A stretch of DNA of 49,571 nt from Planctomycetia bacterium (GTDB lineage: Bacteria > Planctomycetota > Planctomycetia > Pirellulales > Thermoguttaceae): positions 1 through 49,571 of the forward strand of contig JAUNBJ010000013.1 of NCBI GenBank assembly GCA_030535245.1, in the 5' to 3' direction. The notes below the pieces were generated by a model, which did no database searches, had not been told where the DNA came from, and saw only the letters and a program-made list of their open reading frames with translations. The number at the start of each line of letters is the position of its first letter. The first letter of the stretch is position 1. Shown here in pieces: positions 18,251 to 28,900 of this stretch. A program made the translations under genes and the position numbers.

Positions 18251-18323
18251 GGGGGTATAGCTCAGCTGGTAGAGCATCGCGTTTGCAACGCGAGGGTCAT
18301 CGGTCCGAATCCGTTTACCTCCA
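18251..18323 (+). tRNA. tRNA-Ala (anticodon TGC), T-arm atypical
   Basis: A 73-base cloverleaf: acceptor GGGGGTA/TACCTCC, D-arm GCTC/GAGC, anticodon stem TCGCG/CGCGA around TTTGCAA (anticodon TGC) and discriminator A; CCA is not encoded. The T-arm is odd. The loop reads TCCGAAT, so position 55 is C where T (pseudouridine) is almost universal, and the stem ATCGG/CCGTT has a T-T mismatch. Promoter and terminator are intact, so it is probably transcribed. It may be a second, drifting tRNA-Ala gene. Confidence 0.9.
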
Positions 18324-18326
18324 TTG

Positions 18327-18360
18327 GCCCGTTTGTGGTAAATCGCAAACGGGCTTTTTT
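18327..18360 (+). terminator. Rho-independent terminator after tRNA-Ala
   Basis: GCCCGTTTG (18327-18335) pairs perfectly with CAAACGGGC (18346-18354), followed by six T. It starts three bases after the tRNA. Confidence 0.92.
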
Positions 18361-18388
18361 CGTGGCTCTCGAAAATTTCCAGAAACCG

Positions 18389-18622
18389 CTACTCTCCGTA
18401 CAGACTATCCTCAATCGACTGGGCTTCCGAGGAGAGTCCGCCATAAATGACGTTGCCTTTCGATTCCTGCGGACGTACACGCTTTACCTCATTGCGCATC
18501 GCTTCCGTTTCGTTGTCGAACGGGTCGGCTCCGGAACGGCCTTCCCTCTCAAACGTATGGTGACAGCCGCCACACACGCCGGCAAAAACCAACGCGAGAA
18601 GTAAAATCCAGACCCTTTTCAT
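18389..18622 (-). CDS. Small lipoprotein of unknown function
   Basis: A 77-aa protein with a hydrophobic signal segment and a lipobox-like VCGGC, so cleavage and lipidation at the Cys near residue 20 are likely. The rest is short, charged and without recognised domain. AAGGAGG precedes the ATG, and the start overlaps the pyrE stop by four bases (ATGA), which supports a real, coupled gene. It is the last gene of the LysM-pyrE-lipoprotein operon. Confidence 0.75.
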   Translation of the reverse strand: MKRVWILLLALVFAGVCGGCHHTFEREGRSGADPFDNETEAMRNEVKRVRPQESKGNVIYGGLSSEAQSIEDSLYGE

Positions 18623-19185
18623 TCGGCCTCCTTTGGGGGTTCCAACCCAAAATCGCGGATGGTGAATAAACTTTTCAGCGGATACCCCGCCGCCGCGAAC
18701 GCTTCGCGTCCCCCTTCCATACGGTCGAGGATTGCCAGAACGCCCGTCACTTTCAGCCCAAACGCTTCCGCCCGGGCAATCGCTTGAAGCGACGAACCGC
18801 CGGTCGTCACGACATCCTCCACGATCACCACCGAGTCGCCCGGTTGGACGGGGCCTTCGATGTATTTGTTCGTGCCATGCCCTTTCGGTTCCTTGCGGAC
18901 GAGGAAACCGTTCAGGTTCATCCCGTTCACGTCGGCCATCGTGATGATGGATGCGACAATCGGGTCGGCACCAATCGACATACCGCCGACGGCTGCCGGA
19001 AACGCCGCTTCCTCTTTCAGGAGTTCCAAAAACCCTTCCCCAACCAGCCGTACCCCGGCGGAGTGGAGCGTGATCTGCTTGCTATCACAATAATACTTGG
19101 CCTTTTTTCCGGACGCGAGAACAAAATCTCCGAATTTCAGGGCCTTGTCACGCAACAATTGTTTCAGTTTTTCAGCGTCGTACAT
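18619..19185 (-). CDS. pyrE: Orotate phosphoribosyltransferase
   Basis: Joins orotate and PRPP to make orotidine 5'-monophosphate in pyrimidine synthesis. The 188-aa protein has the PRPP-binding motif VVIVEDVVTTGGS (119-131) and the catalytic loop VRKEPKGHGTNKYIEG (96-111). SGKKAKYYCDSKQITL (25-40) is the usual N-terminal orotate-side segment. AAAGGAT lies six bases before the ATG. It is preceded by the LysM/YkuD-like gene 27 bases upstream and overlaps the small lipoprotein gene. Confidence 0.95.
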   Translation of the reverse strand: MYDAEKLKQLLRDKALKFGDFVLASGKKAKYYCDSKQITLHSAGVRLVGEGFLELLKEEAAFPAAVGGMSIGADPIVASIITMADVNGMNLNGFLVRKEPKGHGTNKYIEGPVQPGDSVVIVEDVVTTGGSSLQAIARAEAFGLKVTGVLAILDRMEGGREAFAAAGYPLKSLFTIRDFGLEPPKEAE

Positions 19186-19212
19186 CCGTTATCCTTTCGG
19201 TTTCTTGAAATT

Positions 19213-20796
19213 TCAATAGGTCGGCAGTTCGGTGGGGAGACTTCCATCCCCTCCCAGCGACGGCGAAACGTCGGGGGGCGTCGGTGTTGCGGACGCTGCG
19301 GGTGCGGCGGCGGGCAATCCATCGGCAGGCAATCCTTCGGCGGAAAGGTCGTCGAACGGATTTTCTTCTGCGGGTGCCGTGGCGGGCGAAGCGTCGTATC
19401 CCGGCAGGCTGGCCTGTTGGCCGATGGATTCGTTCAACGGAGACGCAACCGGATTGGGCGTTCCCACGTTCGGAGCCGGTGTCGCTGCCATGCCTGCTGC
19501 GGGACTATGGGGCGAGTGGCTGCGGAGCTGTAGTTTAGAATCCTTGCCCAATAACGCGACGACAGCGCCGATGTCCTGCGTGCTGAGCAGGATGTTCCCC
19601 TGCGGCACGCTTTTTCCAATGGCGGTGGGGTCGGTGGCGGGATGAAGCAAGAGCGAATCGGGAAGCGGAGTACCCGGAACCGTCTGGCTTAAATTCCGGA
19701 CGAACTCAAACGCGAACTGTTCCGACGCCTGCGGGTTGCCGGAGCGGAGCATCTGCCGGAAATGGAAATCACCGTCCCGAACGGCAAGGTCGTTGCCGAC
19801 GCCAATCCAGAACTGTCCGGCAAACAGGCCGTTGAGCGTCAGGATCATTTCGTAGCGGTCCAGATACACGATGGCATTGAACGGGCCACGAAGCACTTTC
19901 AGCTCCCGTCCCGGCTCCAGCGTGTAAGGTGCGGCAATCCCGTTAACCCGTGCGATGAACTCGGCGGGGATGTTGTACTTTTCGGCAATTCCCGGAAGCG
20001 TGTCGCCCGGCTGCACCACGTAAGCTGGTTCGAGGATATGTTTTTGCGAGTAAATCACCTGCGTCGCGGCCTGCACCAGAATGCTGACCAAATATTCCGA
20101 TTCCTCCTTGGAAAAACGCGGATCGCCGTAATAGGGACTCAGGGAACGAAGCACTTCGAGCACCTGGCCCTGCTGGATTTTGTCTTTGGCCGACGCGAGG
20201 TAGTCGCGCACCGCCTGATCCCCGGCGGTATCCGCCACCGTTTCCGGAGCCGATTCCGGAATGGCGGGCGCCACGGCAGGCACCACCGGCGCAGGATCGG
20301 TCACAGCACGCGGAAGCGGGGAAACCTCGTCGCTTCCGGAACGGAGCGGATTGGTCGGGATCGTTCCGGCCACTTCGTCGGAGGGGGTTGGTAAATCGGG
20401 CAGCCTTCCCACCTGCGTGTCGGCGGTCGCTTCTGCGGCGGTGGGGGCCGCGTCAAACGGATTGGTGGCAAGATCGCTACTTTCCGGAACCGGCAGGGCT
20501 GTCGTTGTTTCGGTATTGGGGGAGAAACTATCCAGTCCGGGAAGGGAAGCGTCCGTTGTTTCCGGCGTCTGGGGCGTTTCCGGATGCGGCGTCGCGGCAA
20601 ACGGACTTGCTTCCAACGGAGCCACCACGGGCGGTTCCATGGCGGGAGCGGCTGGCTCCGTCGCTTTCTTTTCCTCGGCCGAAGTCGTTTCCGCCGTCTG
20701 CTCCCATGGCATGGGATATTCATTTAAAAAATAATAGGAACAGACTGTAATCGCCGCGAAAAACAACGCAATGATAAAAGTACGCAACATTTCCAT
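19213..20796 (-). CDS. Membrane-anchored LysM protein with an inactivated L,D-transpeptidase (YkuD)-like domain
   Basis: 527 aa. Residues about 4-24 are a membrane anchor. A Pro/Ala/Thr-rich linker runs to about 215. A LysM domain, a peptidoglycan-binding fold, starts at Tyr259 (YVVQPGDTLPGIAEKYNIP). From about 303 the sequence follows the YkuD L,D-transpeptidase fold (LKVLRGPFNAIVYLDRYEM). In active enzymes the end reads HGT...HGCIRLS. Here it is His385-Pro-Ala and GNILLS, with Asn401 at the place of the catalytic Cys and Leu for Arg. It should therefore bind cell wall but not catalyse cross-linking; this is my inference. AGGAGG is upstream of the ATG at 20796. It is first in an operon with pyrE. 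Confidence 0.8.
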   Translation of the reverse strand: MEMLRTFIIALFFAAITVCSYYFLNEYPMPWEQTAETTSAEEKKATEPAAPAMEPPVVAPLEASPFAATPHPETPQTPETTDASLPGLDSFSPNTETTTALPVPESSDLATNPFDAAPTAAEATADTQVGRLPDLPTPSDEVAGTIPTNPLRSGSDEVSPLPRAVTDPAPVVPAVAPAIPESAPETVADTAGDQAVRDYLASAKDKIQQGQVLEVLRSLSPYYGDPRFSKEESEYLVSILVQAATQVIYSQKHILEPAYVVQPGDTLPGIAEKYNIPAEFIARVNGIAAPYTLEPGRELKVLRGPFNAIVYLDRYEMILTLNGLFAGQFWIGVGNDLAVRDGDFHFRQMLRSGNPQASEQFAFEFVRNLSQTVPGTPLPDSLLLHPATDPTAIGKSVPQGNILLSTQDIGAVVALLGKDSKLQLRSHSPHSPAAGMAATPAPNVGTPNPVASPLNESIGQQASLPGYDASPATAPAEENPFDDLSAEGLPADGLPAAAPAASATPTPPDVSPSLGGDGSLPTELPTY

Positions 20797-20931
20797 GGAT
20801 ACCCGTCCTCCTGACGTCTGTTTGAAATTCTTTCAGGGAGTGTAGCGTATTTTGAGAATTTACACCAGAGAGATTTTGAGGATTTGGAGAAAATTTTTTG
20901 CAATCTTTTACGATTTTTGGAGAGAATCCAT

Positions 20932-20972
20932 AAAAAAACACGAAAGGTCGCGGGAACCTTTTCGTGTTTTTT
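20932..20972. terminator. Bidirectional terminator after the porin gene
   Basis: CACGAAAGGT (20939-20948) pairs with ACCTTTTCGTG (20956-20966, one bulged T), with A-run before and T-run after, so it works on both strands. It lies about 30 bases past the stop of the barrel protein gene on the minus strand. The rest of 20797-20996 is AT-rich leader for the LysM gene. Confidence 0.8.
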
Positions 20973-20996
20973 ACGGTTTTCCAGTCTACCGACAGG

Positions 20997-22469
20997 TTAG
21001 AATCGAAGGATCATATCGGCAGCAAACGTCAACTGGCTGTCCTTGCTGAAGTCGTCGTAGGTCTGGATTCCTTCGTAGTCAAACGTGCTCCAGTCCCAAC
21101 GGAGTTCCGGGCGGATGGTGAGCCAGCTCAACGGCTGCCAGTTCGCTCCGAAGGAGATGGCGTAGTAGTCGGCCTGGTCGCCAGTGAGGGAGTAGGCATA
21201 TCCACCGTCGATGATGGTGCTGGAGCAGTCGCGGAACCACTCGAATCGGAAACCGAGGGTCAGCGGGTCGCAGCACTGGTAGAACAGGTAGTTGGTGATT
21301 CCGTACCAGTTCCGGCCATGGTTGGTGTTCCAGGTGTCGATACAGAGGTAATCGCGATCATCCCACCCGCCAGTAAAGTCGATGGCGTAGGTCAACCGTT
21401 GCGTGATGTTGAACCGGGCGTTGACGTTCAAAAGCGTCGTGTTGGCAACCTCCTCGCTGATGGTTTGCGGCTGGAAGCAGGGGGCCGACTGGTCGCCGGT
21501 CATGACGGTCGCTTTCAGCTCGAAGCGGTTGTCCAGCGAACGCACCTGTAACCCCGCCACGAACGAAAAATGATCGTTCACCGAGTCAAACGCGTCCCAT
21601 TCGTTCACGGCACCGAACACGGCACTGAAGCGGTCGCTCAGCCGGAACGTCGCCAATCCGCCGGTCATGGTCTGGGGCAGCCCCCAAATGCTGGCGTACG
21701 ACCGGGAGTAGTAGAAATTCATCGGTGCCATCGGCGATTCAAATCCCATGATGGAATAGAAATGCCCGACTTTGAAATCAATCCCACGTAACCACGGCGA
21801 GTAAATCTCGGCGTAGAACTGCGGCATGGAAAATCCGTACTGATTTCGTCCGGCACGGTAGGAAATGTCGTCGTCCATTCCGTTCCATTTGGCCTCGTTC
21901 GCAGAGGTCGTTTCCAGCCCGATAGCGGACGTATAGTAGTAGTCCGTACCATACATGAAATCGACCCGACCTCCGACCGACCAGCCCCCATTCTGGCAGA
22001 CGTTACGCCCCAGAGCCAGATAAAGCTGGTTCATTTCGTAACCTTTTTTATCGTTGGGGCCGACGGGGCTGAAGTTATCGCCGTCAATATCGGAGAACGT
22101 CAACCCCTGGTCGATGTACCCGTCGATGAAAAACGCCCCCTGCCCCAGGAAACTGGAACCTGTCAGCGCCGCGGGAGAAGCGTTCAAATTTTTGAAAAAC
22201 AGACTCTTTTCCGTTCCCGCAAGCTCCGGTGGAGTCAGGGACGAAGAAACAGTTTCCGGACAAAGACAGGGCGTTTCCTGGGCGACGGGATACGCCACCG
22301 AGGGGGAATACGCCGTCGAAGGGGGTGTTTGTACCGGAGAATACGCCGTGGAGGGGAACGTTTGTACGGGCCCCTGTACGGGCTGCTGCCCCAGGACGTT
22401 TCCCGCGAAGAGAACCAGGATTCCGCATCCTGTCGTCAGTGTTCGCTTCCAGCTTATATAGGTTTTCAT
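20997..22469 (-). CDS. Outer-membrane beta-barrel porin-like protein (OmpL/BBP2-like)
   Basis: 490 aa with a signal peptide (to about residue 27, VLGQQ), then a short linker of repeated PSTAYSP units (about 36-60). From about 105 it is a chain of alternating strands rich in Trp, Tyr and Gly and ends in Phe (DMILRF), the usual C-terminal signal of outer-membrane barrels. Segments such as GGRVDFMYGTDYYY and KVGHFYSIMGFESP are those of planctomycete OmpL-like porins. AAGGA is found upstream of the ATG. It would form a channel in the outer membrane; substrate unknown. It stands alone with its own terminator. Confidence 0.8.
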   Translation of the reverse strand: MKTYISWKRTLTTGCGILVLFAGNVLGQQPVQGPVQTFPSTAYSPVQTPPSTAYSPSVAYPVAQETPCLCPETVSSSLTPPELAGTEKSLFFKNLNASPAALTGSSFLGQGAFFIDGYIDQGLTFSDIDGDNFSPVGPNDKKGYEMNQLYLALGRNVCQNGGWSVGGRVDFMYGTDYYYTSAIGLETTSANEAKWNGMDDDISYRAGRNQYGFSMPQFYAEIYSPWLRGIDFKVGHFYSIMGFESPMAPMNFYYSRSYASIWGLPQTMTGGLATFRLSDRFSAVFGAVNEWDAFDSVNDHFSFVAGLQVRSLDNRFELKATVMTGDQSAPCFQPQTISEEVANTTLLNVNARFNITQRLTYAIDFTGGWDDRDYLCIDTWNTNHGRNWYGITNYLFYQCCDPLTLGFRFEWFRDCSSTIIDGGYAYSLTGDQADYYAISFGANWQPLSWLTIRPELRWDWSTFDYEGIQTYDDFSKDSQLTFAADMILRF

Positions 22470-22908
22470 GACCGCATTCCTTTTATAGTCATATCCAGTG
22501 GTTCGTAATCCACGAATATCCAGTTCACAAGTTACTATCGGTTTTTCTCATGGAACACTTTTGTGGAATGTAATGATTTTCATGAAAAAATGGCATGTGC
22601 GGAAAAGTTTTAAAAAGCGTGGCGTAAACGTTGTAACGATTGTCTGGGGAGGCTTTATGACTACTATTTTCCACAAAATCCAAAAATTTATTACGGTTAG
22701 CGGTTCGGATTTGACGATTATACCAATAAATGTTGCTTTGCGCACCTTTTGCGCTCAGATTTCAGAATACCGGTTCAACAGACATTTTTTACGAAATTTC
22801 GGATTTTTGCGAACTTTTACATACGAAGTCATATATTAGATTATATATTTGATGGAATTTTGTGAAGGTAAGCAAGATACCAGCTTTAACCGTGATGGAA
22901 TACAGAAT
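22470..22908. other. Gene-free divergent interval between porin and first LEPR-xLL gene
   Basis: About 440 AT-rich bases. An open frame at 22498-22839 has no ribosome site and no protein-like composition, so I do not call it. No heptad array, terminator or convincing promoter was found. It must hold the regulatory regions of both flanking genes. Confidence 0.5.
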
Positions 22909-25900
22909 ATGAAAAAGTCTCCGAAAACGAGTCGTTCCATGAACATGAAAACAAGGTCTTCCCATCTGGAGTCGCTGGAGCCGAGGCACCTGCTCTCCGC
23001 GCTTCCGCTTACGGAAACGAACAGTGGTGTCAGCGATGTTTTTGTCGTACAGACGCCGCAAAGCACGTCGCAGAGCCAGTATTTGGTGATGCACATCGAG
23101 TCCCAGAAGGGAGCGAATTTTAGCGTCGATGATGTTAATGTCGATGGGGATGGGTGCGATATTCTGAAGGCGACTTCCGACGGAAAAGTCACCAGTGTTC
23201 TGATGAAGATGGGGATGGGTTCCAGCTACACGATTTCGCTGGACAACATGCCGGAGGATGACAATATCACGGTTTTCGTCACGGTGGCCGGAGATACGAA
23301 TTTCGACGGTTTTGCCTCTCATAATGAGTATTATACGCAGTATGGACAGGTTTTGTACGATCAGGGTTTGAACAGCCGGTCGGTCATGCTTTTCCAGAAG
23401 ATGTACGGGATCGATATTTCCAAAAGCAATTACGATCCGTTGTACGACTTGAACAACAACGGCAAGATCGACAATGAGGAGTTCACCCAGATATTCGCGT
23501 CAAAGGGGTATTCCAACAGCAAGGAATTGAATATCGATGTCTTTTTCCGTCCGCAGGTGAAGTCGGGAACATTGGAAGTAAATGGGGATGCGGAAGCGGA
23601 CCTTACTGTGGTGGAAGAGAATATCCTTCTTGGGGAGGAGGTACAAGGCGGGATGGAGATTACCGGTACGCTTTCCGAGTACGACACGTCCGCTCCGGTG
23701 ATGGCGCAAATCAGCTATGATGGAAGCAAGACAGCGGTTAATCTGACCGAGTTGGCGGAAACCAATGGGAAATTTACGTTGGATGTCGTGGATGCCTTGA
23801 GCAGTGAGAGTATCGAGTGGAGCGTTGGCACCGCGGAGGAATTGACAGTCGTTCTGTATGGTGGCAAGAGCGATACGAAAGCAGACGACACTTCGGCGTT
23901 CACGTTGAATTTCACGATTGATCTGACTTCGCCCAATATTACGGAGGTAAAGACGCAGTCGGTGAACGGGGTTCTCCCGACAGATGGCACGTTTTATTCC
24001 AACAAGACGAATCCGTCGATAGAAATTCAAATGACGGTGGAGGATAAGGACACCTTCCTGGCCTATTTACAGAATACGGCAAAGGGGGTGTACGTCGATT
24101 TGGAATACATCCAGGGGAACACATCGTTTACCCAGACCGTCCAATTGACGGCTTCCATGCTGACGTGGGGAGAAGAACCGAATGAAAATACGTTCACGTT
24201 CACGGTGACTCCTTCCGAAACGCTTAACAATGGAGCCTATACCCTGAACATTCTTCCGCACAACCTGGCGGGGAATGCAAGCACGGGCGAGCAGAACGAG
24301 GTGTCGCTGACCGTCGACACGAGTGTTCCAGTGGTGGCGTATTCAGGCACGACATTGAACGCTCTTGAGCCGAAGTCGGATAAGATTCCGGAGGGGGCGA
24401 TTTACACGGATGACACGTTGGTCGATGGCGCTTCTGAGAAATCCGTGACGGTGGATGTTACCTGTGGTATCGGGTACACACTGTATTATTCGCTCGACGG
24501 CAAGACATTTGCGGCGTTGGACGCGAATACGGCGGTTATCCCGGTTGGCACGTTGAGCTATGGAGAAAATACGCTTTCCTATTACGTGGTGAACTATGCC
24601 GGAACGGCGTGTGAAACAGTGGCGCTTCCGATCATCGTGAACGAGGCTCCGGAGGTCAGCACGGCGGGCGAGGCGCTGAAAACGGAAGGTTTTGTGCAGG
24701 CGAAAAACGCGACCTTGAAAACGATCGACGTTGCGGAATTGTTTGCAACGGACGACGGTGCGTTGGCCAGTACGCCTTACGAGGTGGAAGTGAATTATGA
24801 CACCGGAACTCCAGAATTCATTACGGAAGCGACAATCACAAATGGTGTGTTGTCATTCACTTACGACAGCTCATGCTTAACGGACGACAATCCAACGCGT
24901 TATGCGGCGGTTACGTTGATCTGTACCGACGAATATGGCGAGACGGCGGAATTGACGTTCCGTCTGAAGTACACGTCGGACGACGAGGCACCGAAGGCGA
25001 CCTTTGAAGATTCTACATGGAATACATGGAATACGCGATACGAGAAGGCTACGGGGATTGATTTTGCCACAACGGACGCGAACGTAACGCTCACCGGCAA
25101 AATTGACGACGTGTCCGAGATCGTATCGTTCGGAATCGGAATTCAATATGGAAATGGCACCCTCACAACGATTTACGAAACCGACGGTACCAACAACGCT
25201 ACCGAATTCACGTATGATGAAGACACGCAGGAGTTCGAGCTGGATTTGAGTTCGTACCTGACAGCCGAAGGCAATTACACGTTGAAGGTTTGGGGGAAGG
25301 ACATTTATGGGAACGAGACCGACCGGAGTAACGCCCAGAGCATCACTATCGTTTACGACAGCACCGCCCCGTTGTTGGAAATGACGAACGTTTTAACGAA
25401 AACGGGTACTTCAACGGATACGGTCAATACCTCTCAGCCGCAGTTCGCGCCGACGTTTGAAGGTACGCTCGACACCAACGATCAAGAGAACGGCGTATGG
25501 GCGGAAATTTATGTTAGTGGGGGTACCTACACGGAACCGACACTTTACGCTTTCGGAAAATACGATTCCTCTGACACGTCTTTAACCTATACAATCGTTT
25601 CTTTGGCCGATGGTACTTATACGTTTACCTGCAAAGTGGTGGACGCCGCAGGAAACGAGAATGATGGGAACTCATTGACAGTCACCGTCGATACGACAAA
25701 GCCAACAAAGTTGTCTTACGACAATAGTATTACGACGAAAGATTGCCCCGATACGTCCGTGACGGAAGATTACACGAACGACGACGCGATTACGTTTAGT
25801 AATTTCCGCAGTACCGATGCTTCCGACGTGACGTATTACGTTTCCAACGGAACCGTTACGAAATCTCCAGACACTAACGACGAAGTGAATTTCGATCTGA

Positions 25901-28900
25901 CTTGGGGTGAAAACACGTTTACGATCTGGTGCGTGGACAGTGCCGGAAACGAGAGTGAGAAGGAAACTTATACCGTTGTATCCAACAATGCACCGACGGT
26001 GGTTACGGAACCGGGCGACAAGACACTTTCCTCGACCTCAACGCAAATTTCGCTGTCGAAAACGGAAGTGGAAGGCGCATTTAAGGATTTGGATACTACT
26101 TCGAGCGGCGACGAGCTGACGTATTACTACACGTTTGCGGCGGCGGACGGGTCGGGTGTCGAGAATATCACCGAAATGGCGGAGTTGACGCTGGACGGTG
26201 AGAACTACGTGGTGACGCTGACGGTGACGGATTCGGATAAACTCAATGTTTCCGAGAAGTTTGGTACGCTAACGTTGATTGCGAAGGATACCTACGGGGA
26301 ATCCGTTGACACGTCCCTGACCGTTTGGAAGGAGAATCTGGCTCCGCGTATTAAAGATATGAATCTTTCCTTTACGTACAAAGGGACGGGGACAATTAAT
26401 TTGTCCGACTATCTTTATGATGAAACGTCGTTTGCCAACCTGACGATTAATTCCATTCAATTCAAAGATACAGATGGAACGACGCTTCACACGTTTACGT
26501 TGAAGGGGGATGATGCGGAATACGATGCCGAAACCGGAGTTTTGACGCTGGACGCAGTGCTCCAGGAATACTTTGGTGAAGGAACGTTGGTTATTAGCGT
26601 GACCGATAAGGCGTATCTTGCCGATGCGAGCGACATTACCGCCACGTTGAGCGGTAAAGTAACCCTTTCTTGGGACAATTCGTTCCGATATACCGACGGT
26701 ACGACCACCGCGACCACCACACCGACCGTGGCGACGGTTTTGGAAGACGCCGACGACGGAACGGTCTATTTGGCCAACTTTACCAAGGATCAGTGGAGTT
26801 CCACGGCATACATCGGTGGTCTCACAGAACCGACGATTACGTATGAGCTGGTTGGAAGCGTTAACCAAGAGGTGTTCGACAAATTTGAAATCGACGAGGA
26901 AACCGGCGAGATTTCGTATTCCCTGGTAAAAGACGCGAACGGCACGGTAGGGTTCCAGGTTCGTCAAGTGGTGAATGGAGAGGCAACGAACTCCCTGTCG
27001 TTCCAGTTCGTCGTGAATGCGGTTGAGGACGACCCGGTAGGGAACGTTATCACGGGTAATTTCACGCTGAAGGATACTAATGAGTCAAAAACGTTTGATA
27101 TTATTGATTTAGGCGGATGTACCGACCCGGACGGCGGAACGCTTTCCGTAACGTCGATTACCGTGGATGGTACTGTCATTAAAGCGGGCAAATCCGCCAC
27201 CCTGGACGGTCGGTTTACGTTCGCTCTGGAAAACGGCGTGTTGACGGTGACGCAGCTTGACGATAACAAAGAGAGTGTGGAGTACACGTTCAGCTACACC
27301 CTTTCGAAGGTTGGTGATGAAACGCGAACCACAACGGTATCCGGCAACACCATCAAGTTTACCTCCTACGCGACAGATATTACGCTGGCGGAAGCGACGC
27401 GGCAATACGAAGATGTGTCTGGTTCCGTGGCGATTCTGAATGAACTGGGATTGAGTTCCAGTGAATGGAAGGTCACGGACGTTGAGGTAGCGTCCCAGGA
27501 TGCAACCATGGCTTTTGACAGCCAAGAGGTCAACACAACAGGTACCGGAATTGACTACGTGCTGAACGAAGGTTCGTACGGTTCCGCACGGCTGACGTAC
27601 ACCATCCAGAATAATAATAATTCAGGGGAAACCTATACCGCCGACATCATCTTTACCGTCACGGTCAACAACTCGGCACCAACATGGGCTTCGACGACGC
27701 CCTTGACAAACAATACCTACGTCTGGTCAACAACCGACGCTGGCGATGAGGGGGGTTATGTTCTGAATAACGTCTCAACGTTGTTTACCGATTACGACAC
27801 GAAAGATTTGAAGAACGGAATTGGGGTACCAACGTCTGAGTACGGGACGTTCGTTTACAATTCGACTGCGGATACGCTGACATTCACGCCCAATACGACG
27901 GGTTATACGACGGAAGGACTGGATTTCATCATCCGCGTTACCGACCAAGCAGTGGATACGGCGGCGGCAGAAACGACGGAATTTTCATTCCAACTGGTAA
28001 TCACCCATAAGATCGAAACGCCAACCATCACTGCCGCCCCCAGCGTATCCGGTACGGCTGGAGAGGAAATCTCCGTGAGCATGATGGAGTTCCTCAACCA
28101 GGTGACACTCAAAAACGGGGAATCCGACACGAAGCTGCAATACCTCGATTCGAACGGCGAGTGGCAAGACGGTACCTATACCTTCACGCCGGACACCATG
28201 GGTATTTACACGTTCCAAATCCGTGCGGTCAATACCGACAATGGAAGTACCTTGGTAAGTGAGGCGTACACCGTCAACGTGTGCGTGGGCGGAACGCTGG
28301 AAGTGACGGACGAAAGTCTGAATGTGGGTGGCACATTGGAGGTTGAGGCTGGTACTGCCACAAGTGGGGATATAACGCTGGCCGAAGATGCCGTGATTCC
28401 GGCTGGAACGACGATTGCGACAAATTCTGTCCTGAAAGCCGGAACGACGCTGGGTGCGGGAACGTCTCTTTCCAGAAATTGCGAGATATCCGGTAGTGAA
28501 GATGCCGACCTTAGCTGGTTAACTTCAGCCGAGGTCTATTATGATGGTACATGGATTTTTGATGAGGATTATATAGTTCCCGAAGGTGGCATTACATTGA
28601 AAGCGGATATTACCGTTAAGCGAAATTCTGTAACCACCGTAACAGGTACCACGCTGGCGGCGGGGTCGGTACTAAAGGCGGGTACGGTATTCTCGGAGAA
28701 TACAACTCTGAAACAGGTAGACATAACGGACGCAGAGAATATTTACAAAAATTACGCAGTGGATGGTACGTTGCCAACATGCGAGTTTAATCTGACCGAT
28801 GCGTTGAATGGGAAAACCATTGACGAGGTGGTTGCGGATTTTGAAGACAATAGTTGCTTCCAGAGTGTGGCGGTTTCTGCCGATGGCAAGAGTATCATCG

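Noticed and set aside
22498..22839. 113-aa open frame between the porin and protein A
   Set aside because: No ribosome site, unusual composition, and the region is AT-rich and probably regulatory.
23290..23490. The first EF-hand pair of protein A as a second true dockerin
   Set aside because: The calcium loops are present, but spacing and the helix after each loop do not match the type I dockerin pattern seen at the C-terminus.
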